Shown in pieces: positions 33,127 through 41,443 of a DNA stretch of 64,000 nucleotides. The notes beneath the pieces are model-generated. The model was not told the DNA's origin. It ran no database searches and saw only the letters and a list, made by a program, of their open reading frames with translations. The stretch covers positions 1,426,001 through 1,490,000 of the forward strand of contig NZ_CP013293.1 in the NCBI RefSeq assembly GCF_001456155.1. The letters are read 5' to 3'. The stretch is from Chryseobacterium sp. IHB B 17019 (lineage in GTDB: Bacteria > Bacteroidota > Bacteroidia > Flavobacteriales > Weeksellaceae). The translations under genes and the position numbers were made by a program. Position 1 is the first letter of the stretch. Every line of letters begins with the position of its first letter.

Positions 33127-33786
33127 CTATTTTAAATAATCTCTTCTACCGAAAATTGCTGAACCAACCCTCACAGAGTTTGCCCCGCATTCAATGGCAA
33201 TAGGGAAATCGTCACTCATTCCCATTGATAAAGTTTGCAATGATTTTAGTTGATTTAATTCGTCAAAAATTCTTTTTAAGTTTAAAAACTCCTTTCTGAC
33301 CTGGTTTTCGTCATCTGTGAAAGTTGCCATTCCCATTAAGCCGGTAATTTCAACATTGGGAAATTCCCCGTTTTTAAATTTTTGAAACAAATCTTTGGCT
33401 TCTTCAGCTTCCAAACCGAATTTAGTTTCTTCTTCAGCAATTTTTACCTGAAGTAAAACTTTGATTTTCCGGTTATGCTTCCCTCCTTCCTTATTAATTT
33501 CTGACAATAATTTTTGGGAATCCACACTTTGAATGGTATCTATGAATTCAGCGATATATTTCACTTTATTGGTTTGCAGATGCCCAATTAAATGCCATTG
33601 GATATCTTTTGGAAGGAGAGGATATTTCTCCAGCAGTTCCTGGACTTTATTTTCACCAAAAACCCTTTGTCCCAAATCATAGACTTCTTTAATGACTTCA
33701 GCCGGATGCGTCTTCGAAACAGCTACCAGATGCACATGCCCCGGAAGCTGATCTTTTATATTGCTGTAATTTTCCTGAATGCTCAT
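33127..33786 (-). CDS. YggS-family PLP-binding protein
   Basis: A 219-residue PLP homeostasis protein with the alanine-racemase-like TIM-barrel fold and no known catalytic activity. The PLP lysine is Lys25 in AVSKTHPAE. Further family motifs are GENKVQELLEK, WHLIGHLQTNK, TGLMGMATF and LSMGMSDDFPIAIECGANSVRVGSAIFG. The latter binds the cofactor phosphate. The length is typical. It is upstream of the sigma-54 activator on the same strand but 56 bases away. Confidence 0.93.
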   Translation of the reverse strand: MSIQENYSNIKDQLPGHVHLVAVSKTHPAEVIKEVYDLGQRVFGENKVQELLEKYPLLPKDIQWHLIGHLQTNKVKYIAEFIDTIQSVDSQKLLSEINKEGGKHNRKIKVLLQVKIAEEETKFGLEAEEAKDLFQKFKNGEFPNVEITGLMGMATFTDDENQVRKEFLNLKRIFDELNQLKSLQTLSMGMSDDFPIAIECGANSVRVGSAIFGRRDYLK

Positions 33787-33872
33787 AATTGCAAATTTCT
33801 GAATTTTGATGGCAAAAAACTAACAAATATGAATTTTAATTAAAATTTGTTAATGAAAGTTTTATAAGTAAT

Positions 33873-33893
33873 ACTTCGACTTCGCTCGGAATC
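33873..33893. repeat. Repeat arm related to the 4041-4144 element
   Basis: ACTTCGACTTCGCTCGGAATC shares the CTTCGACTT and CTC blocks with the 28-base arms at 4041-4144. Only one arm is present between YggS and the polysaccharide deacetylase. Confidence 0.35.
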
Positions 33894-33908
33894 TATTATG
33901 TTTTAAAA

Positions 33909-34775
33909 TCAATTCAAAACTTCATTAATCTTCGGATATTCGGATATTCTCTTGAAAACAAACCGGTTGCTCTTCTGTAGTTTTTCAATAAATAAATCTA
34001 ATTCATTAACAGAATCCGTATCCGTTAAATACTGATCGTGAGTGAGAAAAACAAGGTGTCTTGAAGTCTTTTCCAGGTCATTAAAAAAAATGCTGTCTAC
34101 TTTTTTCAGCATTTCTTCATGTTTTCCTTTCAATACCATTTTGTTGGTGGGCTTCCATTCCAAATCCCAGCCAACTACTTTGTAGCCTGCCTGTTTAAGC
34201 TTGTTTGCCGCTTCTGCTGAACTTTTAAGATCCGTAACATTAATATTGTTCAAACGCCAGATATTTCTTCCCGGAGTTCTGGCAATTTTATCGTATAATT
34301 TTAAGCTGTCTTTAGCAATATTAAAATCATTTACTACAGCTTCCGGGTTTTTGTAAAAATCTGTGTATTTATTATGGGCATGGGTAAAGCTGTGATTTGC
34401 GAGCTCTACCAATGGATCTTTTCTTAAAAGCTCAAGATCGTCTTTTTGCCTTTTGCTTCCGTAAACATGCTTGCCAACCAGAAAAGCGGTGGCACAGACG
34501 TTTCTTTTATTCAAAATTCTGAGAAGATTTTCTGTTCCCTGGTTTGGTCCGTCATCGAAAGTGAGATAAATAACACGTTTGTCAGAATCTATATTTTCTT
34601 TGTCGGTTTTGAGGATTATTTTTGCGACGGGATGTTCTTTCGGAATCAGTTTTTCAGATTCCTTTTTGTCATTTTTCCGGCTGCAACCGTGAAATAAAAT
34701 TGACGTTGCACTCATCACTGCAAGCATCCCAAGAAAAGTCTTATTTCGAGACTTTTCCGCAAAAGTTTTTCTCAT
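33909..34775 (-). CDS. Polysaccharide deacetylase lipoprotein
   Basis: A 288-residue NodB-homology (CE4) esterase. The N-terminus has a basic stretch and a lipobox ending LFHGC (about residue 31). The catalytic motif YLTFDDGPNQG (about 69-79) gives the base Asp and the metal Asp; HSFTHAH (about 128-134) gives the metal histidines. Later motifs are RTPGRN and GWDLEWKPT. It could remove acetyl groups from peptidoglycan, chitin or an exopolysaccharide; the substrate is not determined. It stands alone. Confidence 0.88.
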   Translation of the reverse strand: MRKTFAEKSRNKTFLGMLAVMSATSILFHGCSRKNDKKESEKLIPKEHPVAKIILKTDKENIDSDKRVIYLTFDDGPNQGTENLLRILNKRNVCATAFLVGKHVYGSKRQKDDLELLRKDPLVELANHSFTHAHNKYTDFYKNPEAVVNDFNIAKDSLKLYDKIARTPGRNIWRLNNINVTDLKSSAEAANKLKQAGYKVVGWDLEWKPTNKMVLKGKHEEMLKKVDSIFFNDLEKTSRHLVFLTHDQYLTDTDSVNELDLFIEKLQKSNRFVFKRISEYPKINEVLN

Positions 34776-34902
34776 AAAAGTAATTGGAATTTATTTGTTA
34801 AAAATTGTTAAAATCTCCTAATTAATATTAACAAAATCTATGCCGATTCTTCCTGAAATTTTACTTTTAAGCTTATTTTAATATTATATTTTGCGACAAA
34901 GA

Positions 34903-35631
34903 TTATTCGAGAATTTTCTTTAAATACAAAGAATTTTTTATTGCTGCATCTCCCCAGGTATTGTTGAAAAATATAAATGTTTTCTTTTGATTTGCTTTAA
35001 TTTTTTCAGCTAAATTATGGAGGAATTCTTCACTATATTCAGATTTGTAAAGAATTGGTTTTCCGTGAAGTCTGTAATATAAAATTTCAGGATGATTGAC
35101 AATAACGTCCTCCGATAGGTTTCCGGGAAAAGTTACCCCTGAAAATACAATATTATGTTCTTTTAAAATTTTAAAAATTTCATTTCGCCACCAGGATTCA
35201 TGACGGAATTCAATTACATTTAAAAAATTAAAATCAAGATTAGTAAGAATTAAATCAATATTTTCCTGGCTATTTTTAAAGGATGGAGGGAATTGATACA
35301 AAAATCCGGAAACTTTTTCTTTCAAACTGGCTTGAATAAGATTACAAAATTCTGAAATTTCTTCTTTACAATCTTTCAAACGCTTTTCATGAGAAATTGT
35401 TTTTGGAATTTTAATGAAAAATTTAAAATCATCGGGAGTTTCATCTGCCCATTTCAAAAGGGTTTTTGAAGTTGGCTTCCTGTAAAAAGTAGAATTGATC
35501 TCCACTGAATTGAATTTCTGAGAATACAGCGAAAGAAAGTTCTTGCTTTTTGCATCTTCAGGATATAATGAACCCTTCCAGTCATTATTATAAAAACCTG
35601 AACACCCGATATAGAGATCTTCTTTTTTCAT
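34903..35631 (-). CDS. DUF72 domain protein (YecE family)
   Basis: A 242-residue TIM-barrel-like protein of the DUF72/YecE family. The hallmarks YIGCSGFYNNDWKGSLYP, VEINSTFYRKPT, FKFFIKIPKTISHEK and YYRLHGKP are all present. The biochemical role is not known. It begins 18 bases after the P1B ATPase stop codon on the same strand, so it may be the last gene of that unit. Confidence 0.9.
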   Translation of the reverse strand: MKKEDLYIGCSGFYNNDWKGSLYPEDAKSKNFLSLYSQKFNSVEINSTFYRKPTSKTLLKWADETPDDFKFFIKIPKTISHEKRLKDCKEEISEFCNLIQASLKEKVSGFLYQFPPSFKNSQENIDLILTNLDFNFLNVIEFRHESWWRNEIFKILKEHNIVFSGVTFPGNLSEDVIVNHPEILYYRLHGKPILYKSEYSEEFLHNLAEKIKANQKKTFIFFNNTWGDAAIKNSLYLKKILE

Positions 35632-35649
35632 AGTTTAAAAATCTTTAAA

Positions 35650-38499
35650 TCAATTTTTAATATCCAGATTAACGGAATTCAGCCGTAATGAATTCAAAAT
35701 CACAGATAAAGAGCTGAAACTCATCGCCGCAGCCGCGATCATCGGTGACAAGAGAATACCAAAAAACGGATACAATAATCCTGCCGCAACCGGAACTCCC
35801 AAAACATTATAAATAAAAGCAAAAAACAGATTTTCCTTAATATTTTTCAAAAGCTTTTCGCTCAATAGTTTAGCTTTTGCGACGCCTAAAATGTCACCTT
35901 TCAGCAGTGTAATTTCTGCACTTTCAATGGCGACATCCGTTCCCGTACCCATCGCAATCCCGATATTTGCCTGAGCCAAAGCAGGGGAGTCATTAATCCC
36001 ATCGCCGGTCATGGCTACAATTTTCCCTTGTTGCTGTAGTTTTTTGACTTCATTTAATTTATCCTCAGGATGGCAGTTTGCTTTAAAATGTTTGATTCCC
36101 AGTTCGTCTGCAACGGCTTTGGCGGTATGTTCATTATCGCCTGTCATCATGATAATATCAATTCCTTCACTTAATAATTGTTGAACTGCTTTTTTAGAAG
36201 TTTCCTTGATTTTATCCGTAAAACTGATGAATCCCAATACTTCGTTTTCCTGCGCTACATAAGAGATGGTGTGAGCTTTTGACTGGACTTCAACCGCTTT
36301 TTGCTTAAGATTTTCAGGGATTGAAATTTGATTTGAAGTTAACAAGCTTTCGTTTCCGAGATAGGTAGTTTTTCCATTGATTTTTCCCCTTACTCCTTTT
36401 CCTGAAATATTTTCAAAGTTTTCTACTTTTTCCGGTAAAATATTTTTATCTCTTGCTTTTTTAATAACAGCATTGGATAAAGGATGCTCGGAATTCTGAT
36501 TTAATGAATAGGCTAATTTTAATATTGAATTGTTTTCATTATTAATAGTTTCAATATACTCCACAGATGGTTTTCCTTCAGTTAAAGTACCTGTCTTATC
36601 GGTAATTAGGACGTTTACCTTATTCATTTGTTCAAGTGCTTCGGCATTTTTAATTAAGATACCATTTTTTGCTCCTTTACCAATCCCAACCATCAATGAC
36701 ATGGGTGTTGCCAGACCTAAAGCGCATGGACAGGCAACAATTAAAACCGCAACCGCATTAACAAAAGCGAACAGGCTTTTCTTACCTTCCGGCCCGAAAA
36801 ACTGCCATAAAACAAAGGTTAATACAGCAATTAAAATGACAGTCGGGACAAAAACTTTAGCCACTTTATCCGTTAATTTCTGGATCGGGGCTTTACTTCG
36901 GCTGGCTTCGTTGACCATTTTAATGATTTGTGAAAGCAGCGTTTCATCACCTACTTTTTCAGCTTTCATGATGAAAACCTGATTTCCGTTGATGGTTCCC
37001 GAAGAAACTTTATCATTGATACTTTTCTCTACAGGAACGGGCTCTCCTGTAATCATACTTTCATCAACGTAAGAATTTCCTTCCGTTATTTTTCCGTCAA
37101 CAGGAATTTTTTCACCCGGTTTTACCTTTAATAAATCGCCGATTTTCACATGAGAAAGAAGCACTTTTTTCTCCTCACCATTTATGATAAGATTGGCTTC
37201 ATCAGGCGAAAGATTCAATAATTCCCTGATCGCATTCCCTGTTTTTTTATGTGCTGCAGCTTCCATGAGCTGACCCAAAATTACCAATGTCAAAATCACA
37301 CAAACAGCTTCAAAATAAAGTGGAATCTCATGATTGTGACCACGGATTTCATGCGGTACAATATCCGGAAAAACCAACGCTACAATGCTAAAAATGAAGG
37401 CTGCGGCGACTCCCAGAGCAATAAGGCTGAACATATTCAAATTCCATGTTTTGAAAGAAACCCAGCCTCTTTTCATTAAAAACCAACCCGAATAAAATAA
37501 AACAGGAAGCGTTAAAATCAATTCTATAACACCTTGAACCTGGTGTGAAAATGGAAAATTAAAAAACATTCCACCCATCGAAAGAATAAAAACCGGAATG
37601 GTGAATAATAAAGAAATGGTGAATTTTCTTTTTAAAATATTGTAAGTTTCGTCCTCATCACCTTCTTTATCGGGCATTCTTACCAGATCCATGCCGCAAA
37701 TCGGGCAATTTCCCGGCTCATCACGAATAATTTCCGGGTGCATCGGGCATGTATATTTTGCGGTTTTCTTTTCGGGATATTTTACCAGATCCATTCCGCA
37801 AACAGGGCAGCCAACATTGGTGTCGTAAACTTTATCACCTTCACAATACATCGGGCAATAATATTTTCCTGCCATTTCATCTGTAACCATCGGTGTTTCA
37901 TGATGATGGCCGTGGTCGTGTGAATGGTGGGAATGATGTGAATGAGTTTGCGAATTTTCAACCAGGGTTTCTGTAATTTCCTCAAGATGCATGTGACAAA
38001 CGGGACAATCACCTTTTTCGGGGTAGATTTTATCATCTTCACAAAACATTGGACAGTAATATTTCCCAATATTATCCTTGAAATTTTCAGGCAGGTTTGT
38101 GGAAGAATAGGTTGGTTTAAAATTTGGGGCTTTTGCTAGCTTTTCCTCTATTGGAACCAAGAACATATTACATACGGGGCACCTTTTTCCTTGCTGAAAA
38201 TAGACTTTTTCCCCTTCGCATTCCATAGGACAATAGTATACGGAAGATGGTGAAATCCTGTCTTGCGGTTTCACAAATGCTTTTTCGGGATTGTTGGGGT
38301 CTTCAAGCTTGTAATTTCCGACTTCTTCAAGAGCCTTATTTAAAGTATTTAATTCAATTTCTTTATCAGAAACTATCGTTGCTGTGTTGTTTTCAAGATT
38401 GACATCAGCTTTTATTCCTTCGATACTGTTCAGCTTTTCAGAGATTTTTTTCTGACAGCCAGAACAGGTCATTCCAAGTATTTTATATTGTTGTTCCAT
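35650..38499 (-). CDS. copA: Heavy-metal (copper) P1B-type ATPase with expanded N-terminus
   Basis: A 949-residue metal export pump, longer than the usual 700-800. The N-terminal HMA domain has GMTCSGCQ (Cys12, Cys15). Then come four cysteine modules with the pattern YxCPM...CPxCxM at residues 88-112, 147-170, 213-236 and 249-270. A His-rich tract (residues 186-200) lies between the second and third. The catalytic core holds CPC (590-592) in the membrane, phosphorylation Asp634 in DKTGTLT and [13 protein letters not shown]. The CPC motif and HMA domain point to Cu(I). The gene is followed by DUF72 and preceded by an AraC regulator with its own CxxC motif. Confidence 0.93.
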   Translation of the reverse strand: MEQQYKILGMTCSGCQKKISEKLNSIEGIKADVNLENNTATIVSDKEIELNTLNKALEEVGNYKLEDPNNPEKAFVKPQDRISPSSVYYCPMECEGEKVYFQQGKRCPVCNMFLVPIEEKLAKAPNFKPTYSSTNLPENFKDNIGKYYCPMFCEDDKIYPEKGDCPVCHMHLEEITETLVENSQTHSHHSHHSHDHGHHHETPMVTDEMAGKYYCPMYCEGDKVYDTNVGCPVCGMDLVKYPEKKTAKYTCPMHPEIIRDEPGNCPICGMDLVRMPDKEGDEDETYNILKRKFTISLLFTIPVFILSMGGMFFNFPFSHQVQGVIELILTLPVLFYSGWFLMKRGWVSFKTWNLNMFSLIALGVAAAFIFSIVALVFPDIVPHEIRGHNHEIPLYFEAVCVILTLVILGQLMEAAAHKKTGNAIRELLNLSPDEANLIINGEEKKVLLSHVKIGDLLKVKPGEKIPVDGKITEGNSYVDESMITGEPVPVEKSINDKVSSGTINGNQVFIMKAEKVGDETLLSQIIKMVNEASRSKAPIQKLTDKVAKVFVPTVILIAVLTFVLWQFFGPEGKKSLFAFVNAVAVLIVACPCALGLATPMSLMVGIGKGAKNGILIKNAEALEQMNKVNVLITDKTGTLTEGKPSVEYIETINNENNSILKLAYSLNQNSEHPLSNAVIKKARDKNILPEKVENFENISGKGVRGKINGKTTYLGNESLLTSNQISIPENLKQKAVEVQSKAHTISYVAQENEVLGFISFTDKIKETSKKAVQQLLSEGIDIIMMTGDNEHTAKAVADELGIKHFKANCHPEDKLNEVKKLQQQGKIVAMTGDGINDSPALAQANIGIAMGTGTDVAIESAEITLLKGDILGVAKAKLLSEKLLKNIKENLFFAFIYNVLGVPVAAGLLYPFFGILLSPMIAAAAMSFSSLSVILNSLRLNSVNLDIKN

Positions 38500-38593
38500 G
38501 ATCCTTTCAATTTATAGTACAAATTTCTACAATGTAAACGGAAGCTTGTTATAAATTTAAGGATAATGTTTATAGAATTTTGATCGAGAATTC

Positions 38594-38682
38594 GAGTAGG
38601 AGGGTTTAAGGGTTATAGAGTTGTAGCGTTTGAGGGCTTTAGTAAACAACTCTATAACCCTCTAACGCTAACCCTCTCAAAC
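38594..38682. repeat. CACTC/CCCTA-rich dispersed repeat, copy 2 (strong hairpin)
   Basis: AGGGTTATAGAGTTGT (38609-38624) and ACAACTCTATAACCCT (38646-38661) are perfect 16-base inverted arms. Further AACCCTCT blocks flank them. It lies between the ATPase and the AraC gene; its right end reaches the 3' end of the AraC gene. Related to 18892-18945 and 60508-60590. Confidence 0.7.
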
Positions 38683-39237
38683 TTGATCCAACGGCTTTCT
38701 ACTGTGGACTTTCAACTTTTTAAATTCGGTGGGAGTGAAGCCCGTGATATTCCGGAATTGTGAAGATAGGTGCTGAACGCTTTTGTAGCCTAGTTTTCCG
38801 GCGATTTCCGTTAAGGTAAGTTCATTGTAAAGAAGCAGTTCTTTTACTTTTTCAATTTTTTGGAGGATAAAAAACTGTTCTAATGTAATATTTTCGTTTT
38901 GGGAAAAAGCCTTTGAAAGTGAGCTGTAATCTTTATGAAGTTTTGAACTTAAAAATTCGGATAAAAGAAAATTTTCATCAATATCAAGTTCACTGATTTT
39001 TATGATGATAAAATTTTTAATTTTCTCAATAAGCTGATGTGCAGAGTCTTTTATTCGTTCAAATCCTGCTTCCTGTAAAAGATTTTCTATAGTGGAAAGA
39101 TCTTTATCCGAAACTTCAGATTCTGTTTCAACTTCACAAAGGTTAATACTTTTAACCTTAATATTAATTTCATTAAAAATAGCTGAAACAGCAGAAATAC
39201 ATCTGTTGCAGACCATATTTTTTACAAAAATTTTCAT
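38677..39237 (-). CDS. AraC-type regulator with N-terminal CxxC metal motif
   Basis: A 186-residue protein. The N-terminal 65 residues look like an HMA-type ferredoxin-fold with the metal motif MVCNRC (Cys10, Cys13). The C-terminal about 100 residues are an AraC/XylS double helix-turn-helix: LTLTEIAGKLGYKSVQHLSSQFRNITGFTPTEFKKLK. It lies directly upstream of the P1B ATPase on the same strand, so it is probably its metal-responsive regulator. Its ATG overlaps the thioesterase stop by 4 bases. Metal binding is inferred from the motif and context. Confidence 0.82.
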   Translation of the reverse strand: MKIFVKNMVCNRCISAVSAIFNEINIKVKSINLCEVETESEVSDKDLSTIENLLQEAGFERIKDSAHQLIEKIKNFIIIKISELDIDENFLLSEFLSSKLHKDYSSLSKAFSQNENITLEQFFILQKIEKVKELLLYNELTLTEIAGKLGYKSVQHLSSQFRNITGFTPTEFKKLKVHSRKPLDQV

Positions 39238-39632
39238 AACCGATTCTGATTTAGCCTGTCTTTTACAAACTCGACTTTTGTTTTTCCATGAGGTGAAGGA
39301 TTGCCATCCTCGTCAAGGTTTACCATAACGATTTTATCAACAGTAATGATGGTCTGATGCGTCATTTTATTTCTCACTTCACAGGCGAGCGTAAGAGAAG
39401 TAGAACCGAATTTCATCACTTCAATCCCGATTTCTATAATATCTCCCTGTTTTGCTGAGCTCACAAAATTAATTTCTGAAATAAATTTTGTAACGACTTT
39501 TGTATTTTCCAATTGAATAATGGCGTAAAGTGCGGCCTCTTCATCAATCCACTGCAGTAATCTTCCTCCAAAAAGAGAGTGATTAGGATTCAGGTCTTCT
39601 GGTTTTACCCATTTTCTGGTGTGATAGTTCAT
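39234..39632 (-). CDS. Acyl-CoA thioesterase (hotdog fold, YciA/BFIT type)
   Basis: A 132-residue hotdog-fold thioesterase that hydrolyses acyl-CoA. LNPNHSLFGGRLLQWIDEEAALYA (about residues 11-34) carries the catalytic region (conserved Asp), and the beta-core follows. The longer frame from 39674 is rejected: the minus-strand promoter box TAAATTTG lies between that ATG and the one at 39632. It overlaps the AraC gene by four bases (ATGA), so the two are coupled. Confidence 0.88.
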   Translation of the reverse strand: MNYHTRKWVKPEDLNPNHSLFGGRLLQWIDEEAALYAIIQLENTKVVTKFISEINFVSSAKQGDIIEIGIEVMKFGSTSLTLACEVRNKMTHQTIITVDKIVMVNLDEDGNPSPHGKTKVEFVKDRLNQNRL

Positions 39633-39650
39633 ATTGAATAATTTGCACCA

Positions 39651-39658
39651 CAAATTTA
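39651..39658 (-). promoter_or_regulatory. Bacteroidota -7 element for the thioesterase-AraC unit
   Basis: The minus strand reads TAAATTTG, 18 bases before the ATG at 39632. It decides the start of the thioesterase gene. Confidence 0.6.
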
Positions 39659-40071
39659 GCGCAAAAAACAGCACTATGAAAGAATTTGGATTTAGTTAGT
39701 AAAACAGTATTATTTATATATTCGATTGTTTTTTGAGCGTATTACCTAATTATGGTTTAAATTTTCATTTAAAACTGTTTAAATTCTTTAAAATCATTGT
39801 TTTCAAACGGATTTCATTTTTTGTATTTTATTAGTAATAATGTTATATTTTAATAAATATTCATATTTTTTTAATGAAAAATTAATACTTTTTAACAAAA
39901 TAAAAATTTGGATGAAAATTTTATTAAAATTATTCAAAAAAAATTTTGAAATAAAATTATTAATTGTAACTTGCATCAGTCTATATTTGGAATCAATATT
40001 TGTTCATTACTTTATGTTGTTTTTCTTTTATAAACCAAATCATTTTTAACATTTTTAATTTTTTAACCCAG
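39659..40071. other. Very AT-rich leader region of the RRM gene
   Basis: About 410 bases without a convincing gene. A 69-codon frame at 39840-40049 is made of low-complexity Phe, Ile, Leu and Lys codons and looks spurious. A TATATTTG box at 39982-39989 could start a 75-base 5' UTR for the RNA-binding protein. Confidence 0.55.
39982..39989 (+). promoter_or_regulatory. Possible -7 element for the RRM gene
   Basis: TATATTTG matches TAnnTTTG 82 bases before the ATG at 40072. It would give a long untranslated leader, as in many cold-inducible genes. Confidence 0.45.
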
Positions 40072-40476
40072 ATGAACATTTTTGTTTCAAACATCAATTA
40101 CGCAACTAAAGATTATGAGTTGCAAGATTTATTTTCAGAATTTGGAGAAGTTTCTTCAGTAAAAATCATTACTGACAAAGAAACTGGTCGTTCAAGAGGT
40201 TTCGGTTTTATCGAAATGGAAGATGCTGAAGGACAGCAAGCTATTGAAGCTCTTAACCAGAAAGAATTTAACGGAAAAGAACTTAACGTTTCAGAAGCTA
40301 AACCAAGAGAGGAGAAGCCAAGAAGAACTTTTGGTAACAACACTGGAGGTGGTAACAGAAGCGGTGGCGGTGGCTACGGTGGAGGTAACAGAAGCGGTGG
40401 CGGTGGCTACGGCGGAGGTAACAGAAGCGGTGGCGGTGGCTACAGCGGAGGTGGAAACGGCGGAAAACGTTGGTAA
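40072..40476 (+). CDS. Glycine-rich RRM RNA-binding protein
   Basis: A 134-residue RNA-binding protein. The single RRM (residues 1-80) has RNP2 IFVSNI and RNP1 RGFGFIEM. The tail (about residues 90-134) is Gly-rich with three repeats of about 11 residues, GGNRSGGGGYG, encoded by nearly identical 33-base DNA repeats. The frame opens at 40000, but only the ATG at 40072 gives the standard MNIFVSNI start. Similar proteins act as RNA chaperones in cold or stress; the specific target is unknown. A terminator follows at 40484-40505. Confidence 0.9.
   Translation: MNIFVSNINYATKDYELQDLFSEFGEVSSVKIITDKETGRSRGFGFIEMEDAEGQQAIEALNQKEFNGKELNVSEAKPREEKPRRTFGNNTGGGNRSGGGGYGGGNRSGGGGYGGGNRSGGGGYSGGGNGGKRW
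40351..40455 (+). repeat. Three tandem 33-base repeats coding GGNRSGGGGYG
   Basis: The DNA motif GGTAACAGAAGCGGTGGCGG recurs three times with few differences, inside the RRM gene. The high local GC content differs from the AT-rich surroundings. Such repeats can change copy number by slippage. Confidence 0.75.
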
Positions 40477-40483
40477 AAAATAT

Positions 40484-40505
40484 AAGCGGCTTAAATAAGC
40501 CGCTT
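40484..40505 (+). terminator. Terminator of the RRM gene
   Basis: AAGCGGCTTA pairs with TAAGCCGCTT and is followed by TTTTT. Confidence 0.8.
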
Positions 40506-40616
40506 TTTTTATATAATTAATTCACAGTATATCATTAAATTAGTATCTTAGATTGATAAGCAGCCATAAATTGGCATAGTTTTAGAAAACTTTTAACCAA
40601 TTAAAATATTATTATA

Positions 40617-41369
40617 ATGAGAAGACATTTATTAGCATTAATAATGATGTTCAGCGGATTATTATTAAGCGCACAAAACATCTACAATGGCCAGGATCTA
40701 CAGCAAAACAGGAAATACTGGTCAGCAAACAGACAATATTATCTTATATTTCAGAATGACGGAAATCTTGTTTTTTATAACAGAGCCGGAAGTTCAATCT
40801 GGGCATCCAAAACACAGGGAAGAGGAGTAAAAGCCAGCTTTCAGGACGATGGAAATCTGGTAGTGTACGCACCGAGAAATGGCGTTGCATTTACTTCCAA
40901 CACGAGTGGAAAACGTGCCAACAGACTAGCTGTACAGGATGATGGAAATCTTGTGATTTACAGTAATTCAAATGCTTTGTGGGCGTCTAAAAATGGCTCC
41001 GATAACGGGAATGGCAATGGTTGGGGATTTAGAGGAGGATATCTTAACCCGGGACATAAATTCACCAGGGGAAGTAAGGTTTTTTCGGCTAACCGCAATT
41101 ACTACCTTGCATTTCAAAACGACGGAAATTTAGTTTTATCAAATAATAACGGTGATCCGGTTTGGGGAGCAGGAACGGACAATAAAGGCAGCAGGGCAGA
41201 GTTCCAGAATGACGGAAATCTGGTTGTTTACGATTCTTATAACAGAGCAGTGTGGACTTCCAATACTTCCAATAGAGGAGCAACAAGACTGGATATTCAA
41301 GATGATGGCAATCTGGTTATTTATGCGGGTTCTTCGCCGGTCTGGAGTTCTGGAACACAACGATATTAA
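40617..41369 (+). CDS. Secreted tandem B-lectin (monocot mannose-binding type)
   Basis: A 250-residue exported lectin. The signal peptide ends LLSAQ (about residue 20). Six QxDxNxVxY-like mannose sites occur at 46-54, 76-84, 107-115, 167-175, 197-205 and 228-236, forming two three-site beta-prism domains. Only the fourth deviates at its last position (QNDGNLVLS, Tyr to Ser). A Gly/Asn linker separates the halves at about 127-140. There is no enzyme, T9SS or anchor domain. Two-domain B-lectins of similar size include the LlpA lectin-like bacteriocins; whether this one is antibacterial is speculation. Single gene with terminator. Confidence 0.88.
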   Translation: MRRHLLALIMMFSGLLLSAQNIYNGQDLQQNRKYWSANRQYYLIFQNDGNLVFYNRAGSSIWASKTQGRGVKASFQDDGNLVVYAPRNGVAFTSNTSGKRANRLAVQDDGNLVIYSNSNALWASKNGSDNGNGNGWGFRGGYLNPGHKFTRGSKVFSANRNYYLAFQNDGNLVLSNNNGDPVWGAGTDNKGSRAEFQNDGNLVVYDSYNRAVWTSNTSNRGATRLDIQDDGNLVIYAGSSPVWSSGTQRY

Positions 41370-41385
41370 TACTCTTTATATAAAT

Positions 41386-41412
41386 AAAAGCATTACAAAA
41401 AGTAATGCTTTT
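41386..41412 (+). terminator. Terminator of the B-lectin gene
   Basis: AAAAGCATTAC pairs perfectly with GTAATGCTTTT around an AAAAA loop and is followed by TTTT. It could serve the convergent DUF4153 gene too. Confidence 0.8.
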
Positions 41413-41443
41413 TTATTGTCAAAATTTTGAATTAAACTGAATC

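Noticed and set aside
39840-40049. 69-codon reading frame upstream of the RRM gene
   Set aside because: Low-complexity Phe/Ile/Leu/Lys content from AT-rich DNA, overlap with the predicted RRM promoter, and no recognisable motif.
40351-40455. CRISPR-like tandem repeats
   Set aside because: Repeats are contiguous, in frame and encode Gly-rich units; there are no spacers or cas genes.
40223-40498. 91-codon frame in the RRM gene in another frame
   Set aside because: It exists only because the 33-base repeats stay open in several frames; the RRM frame has clear RNP motifs.
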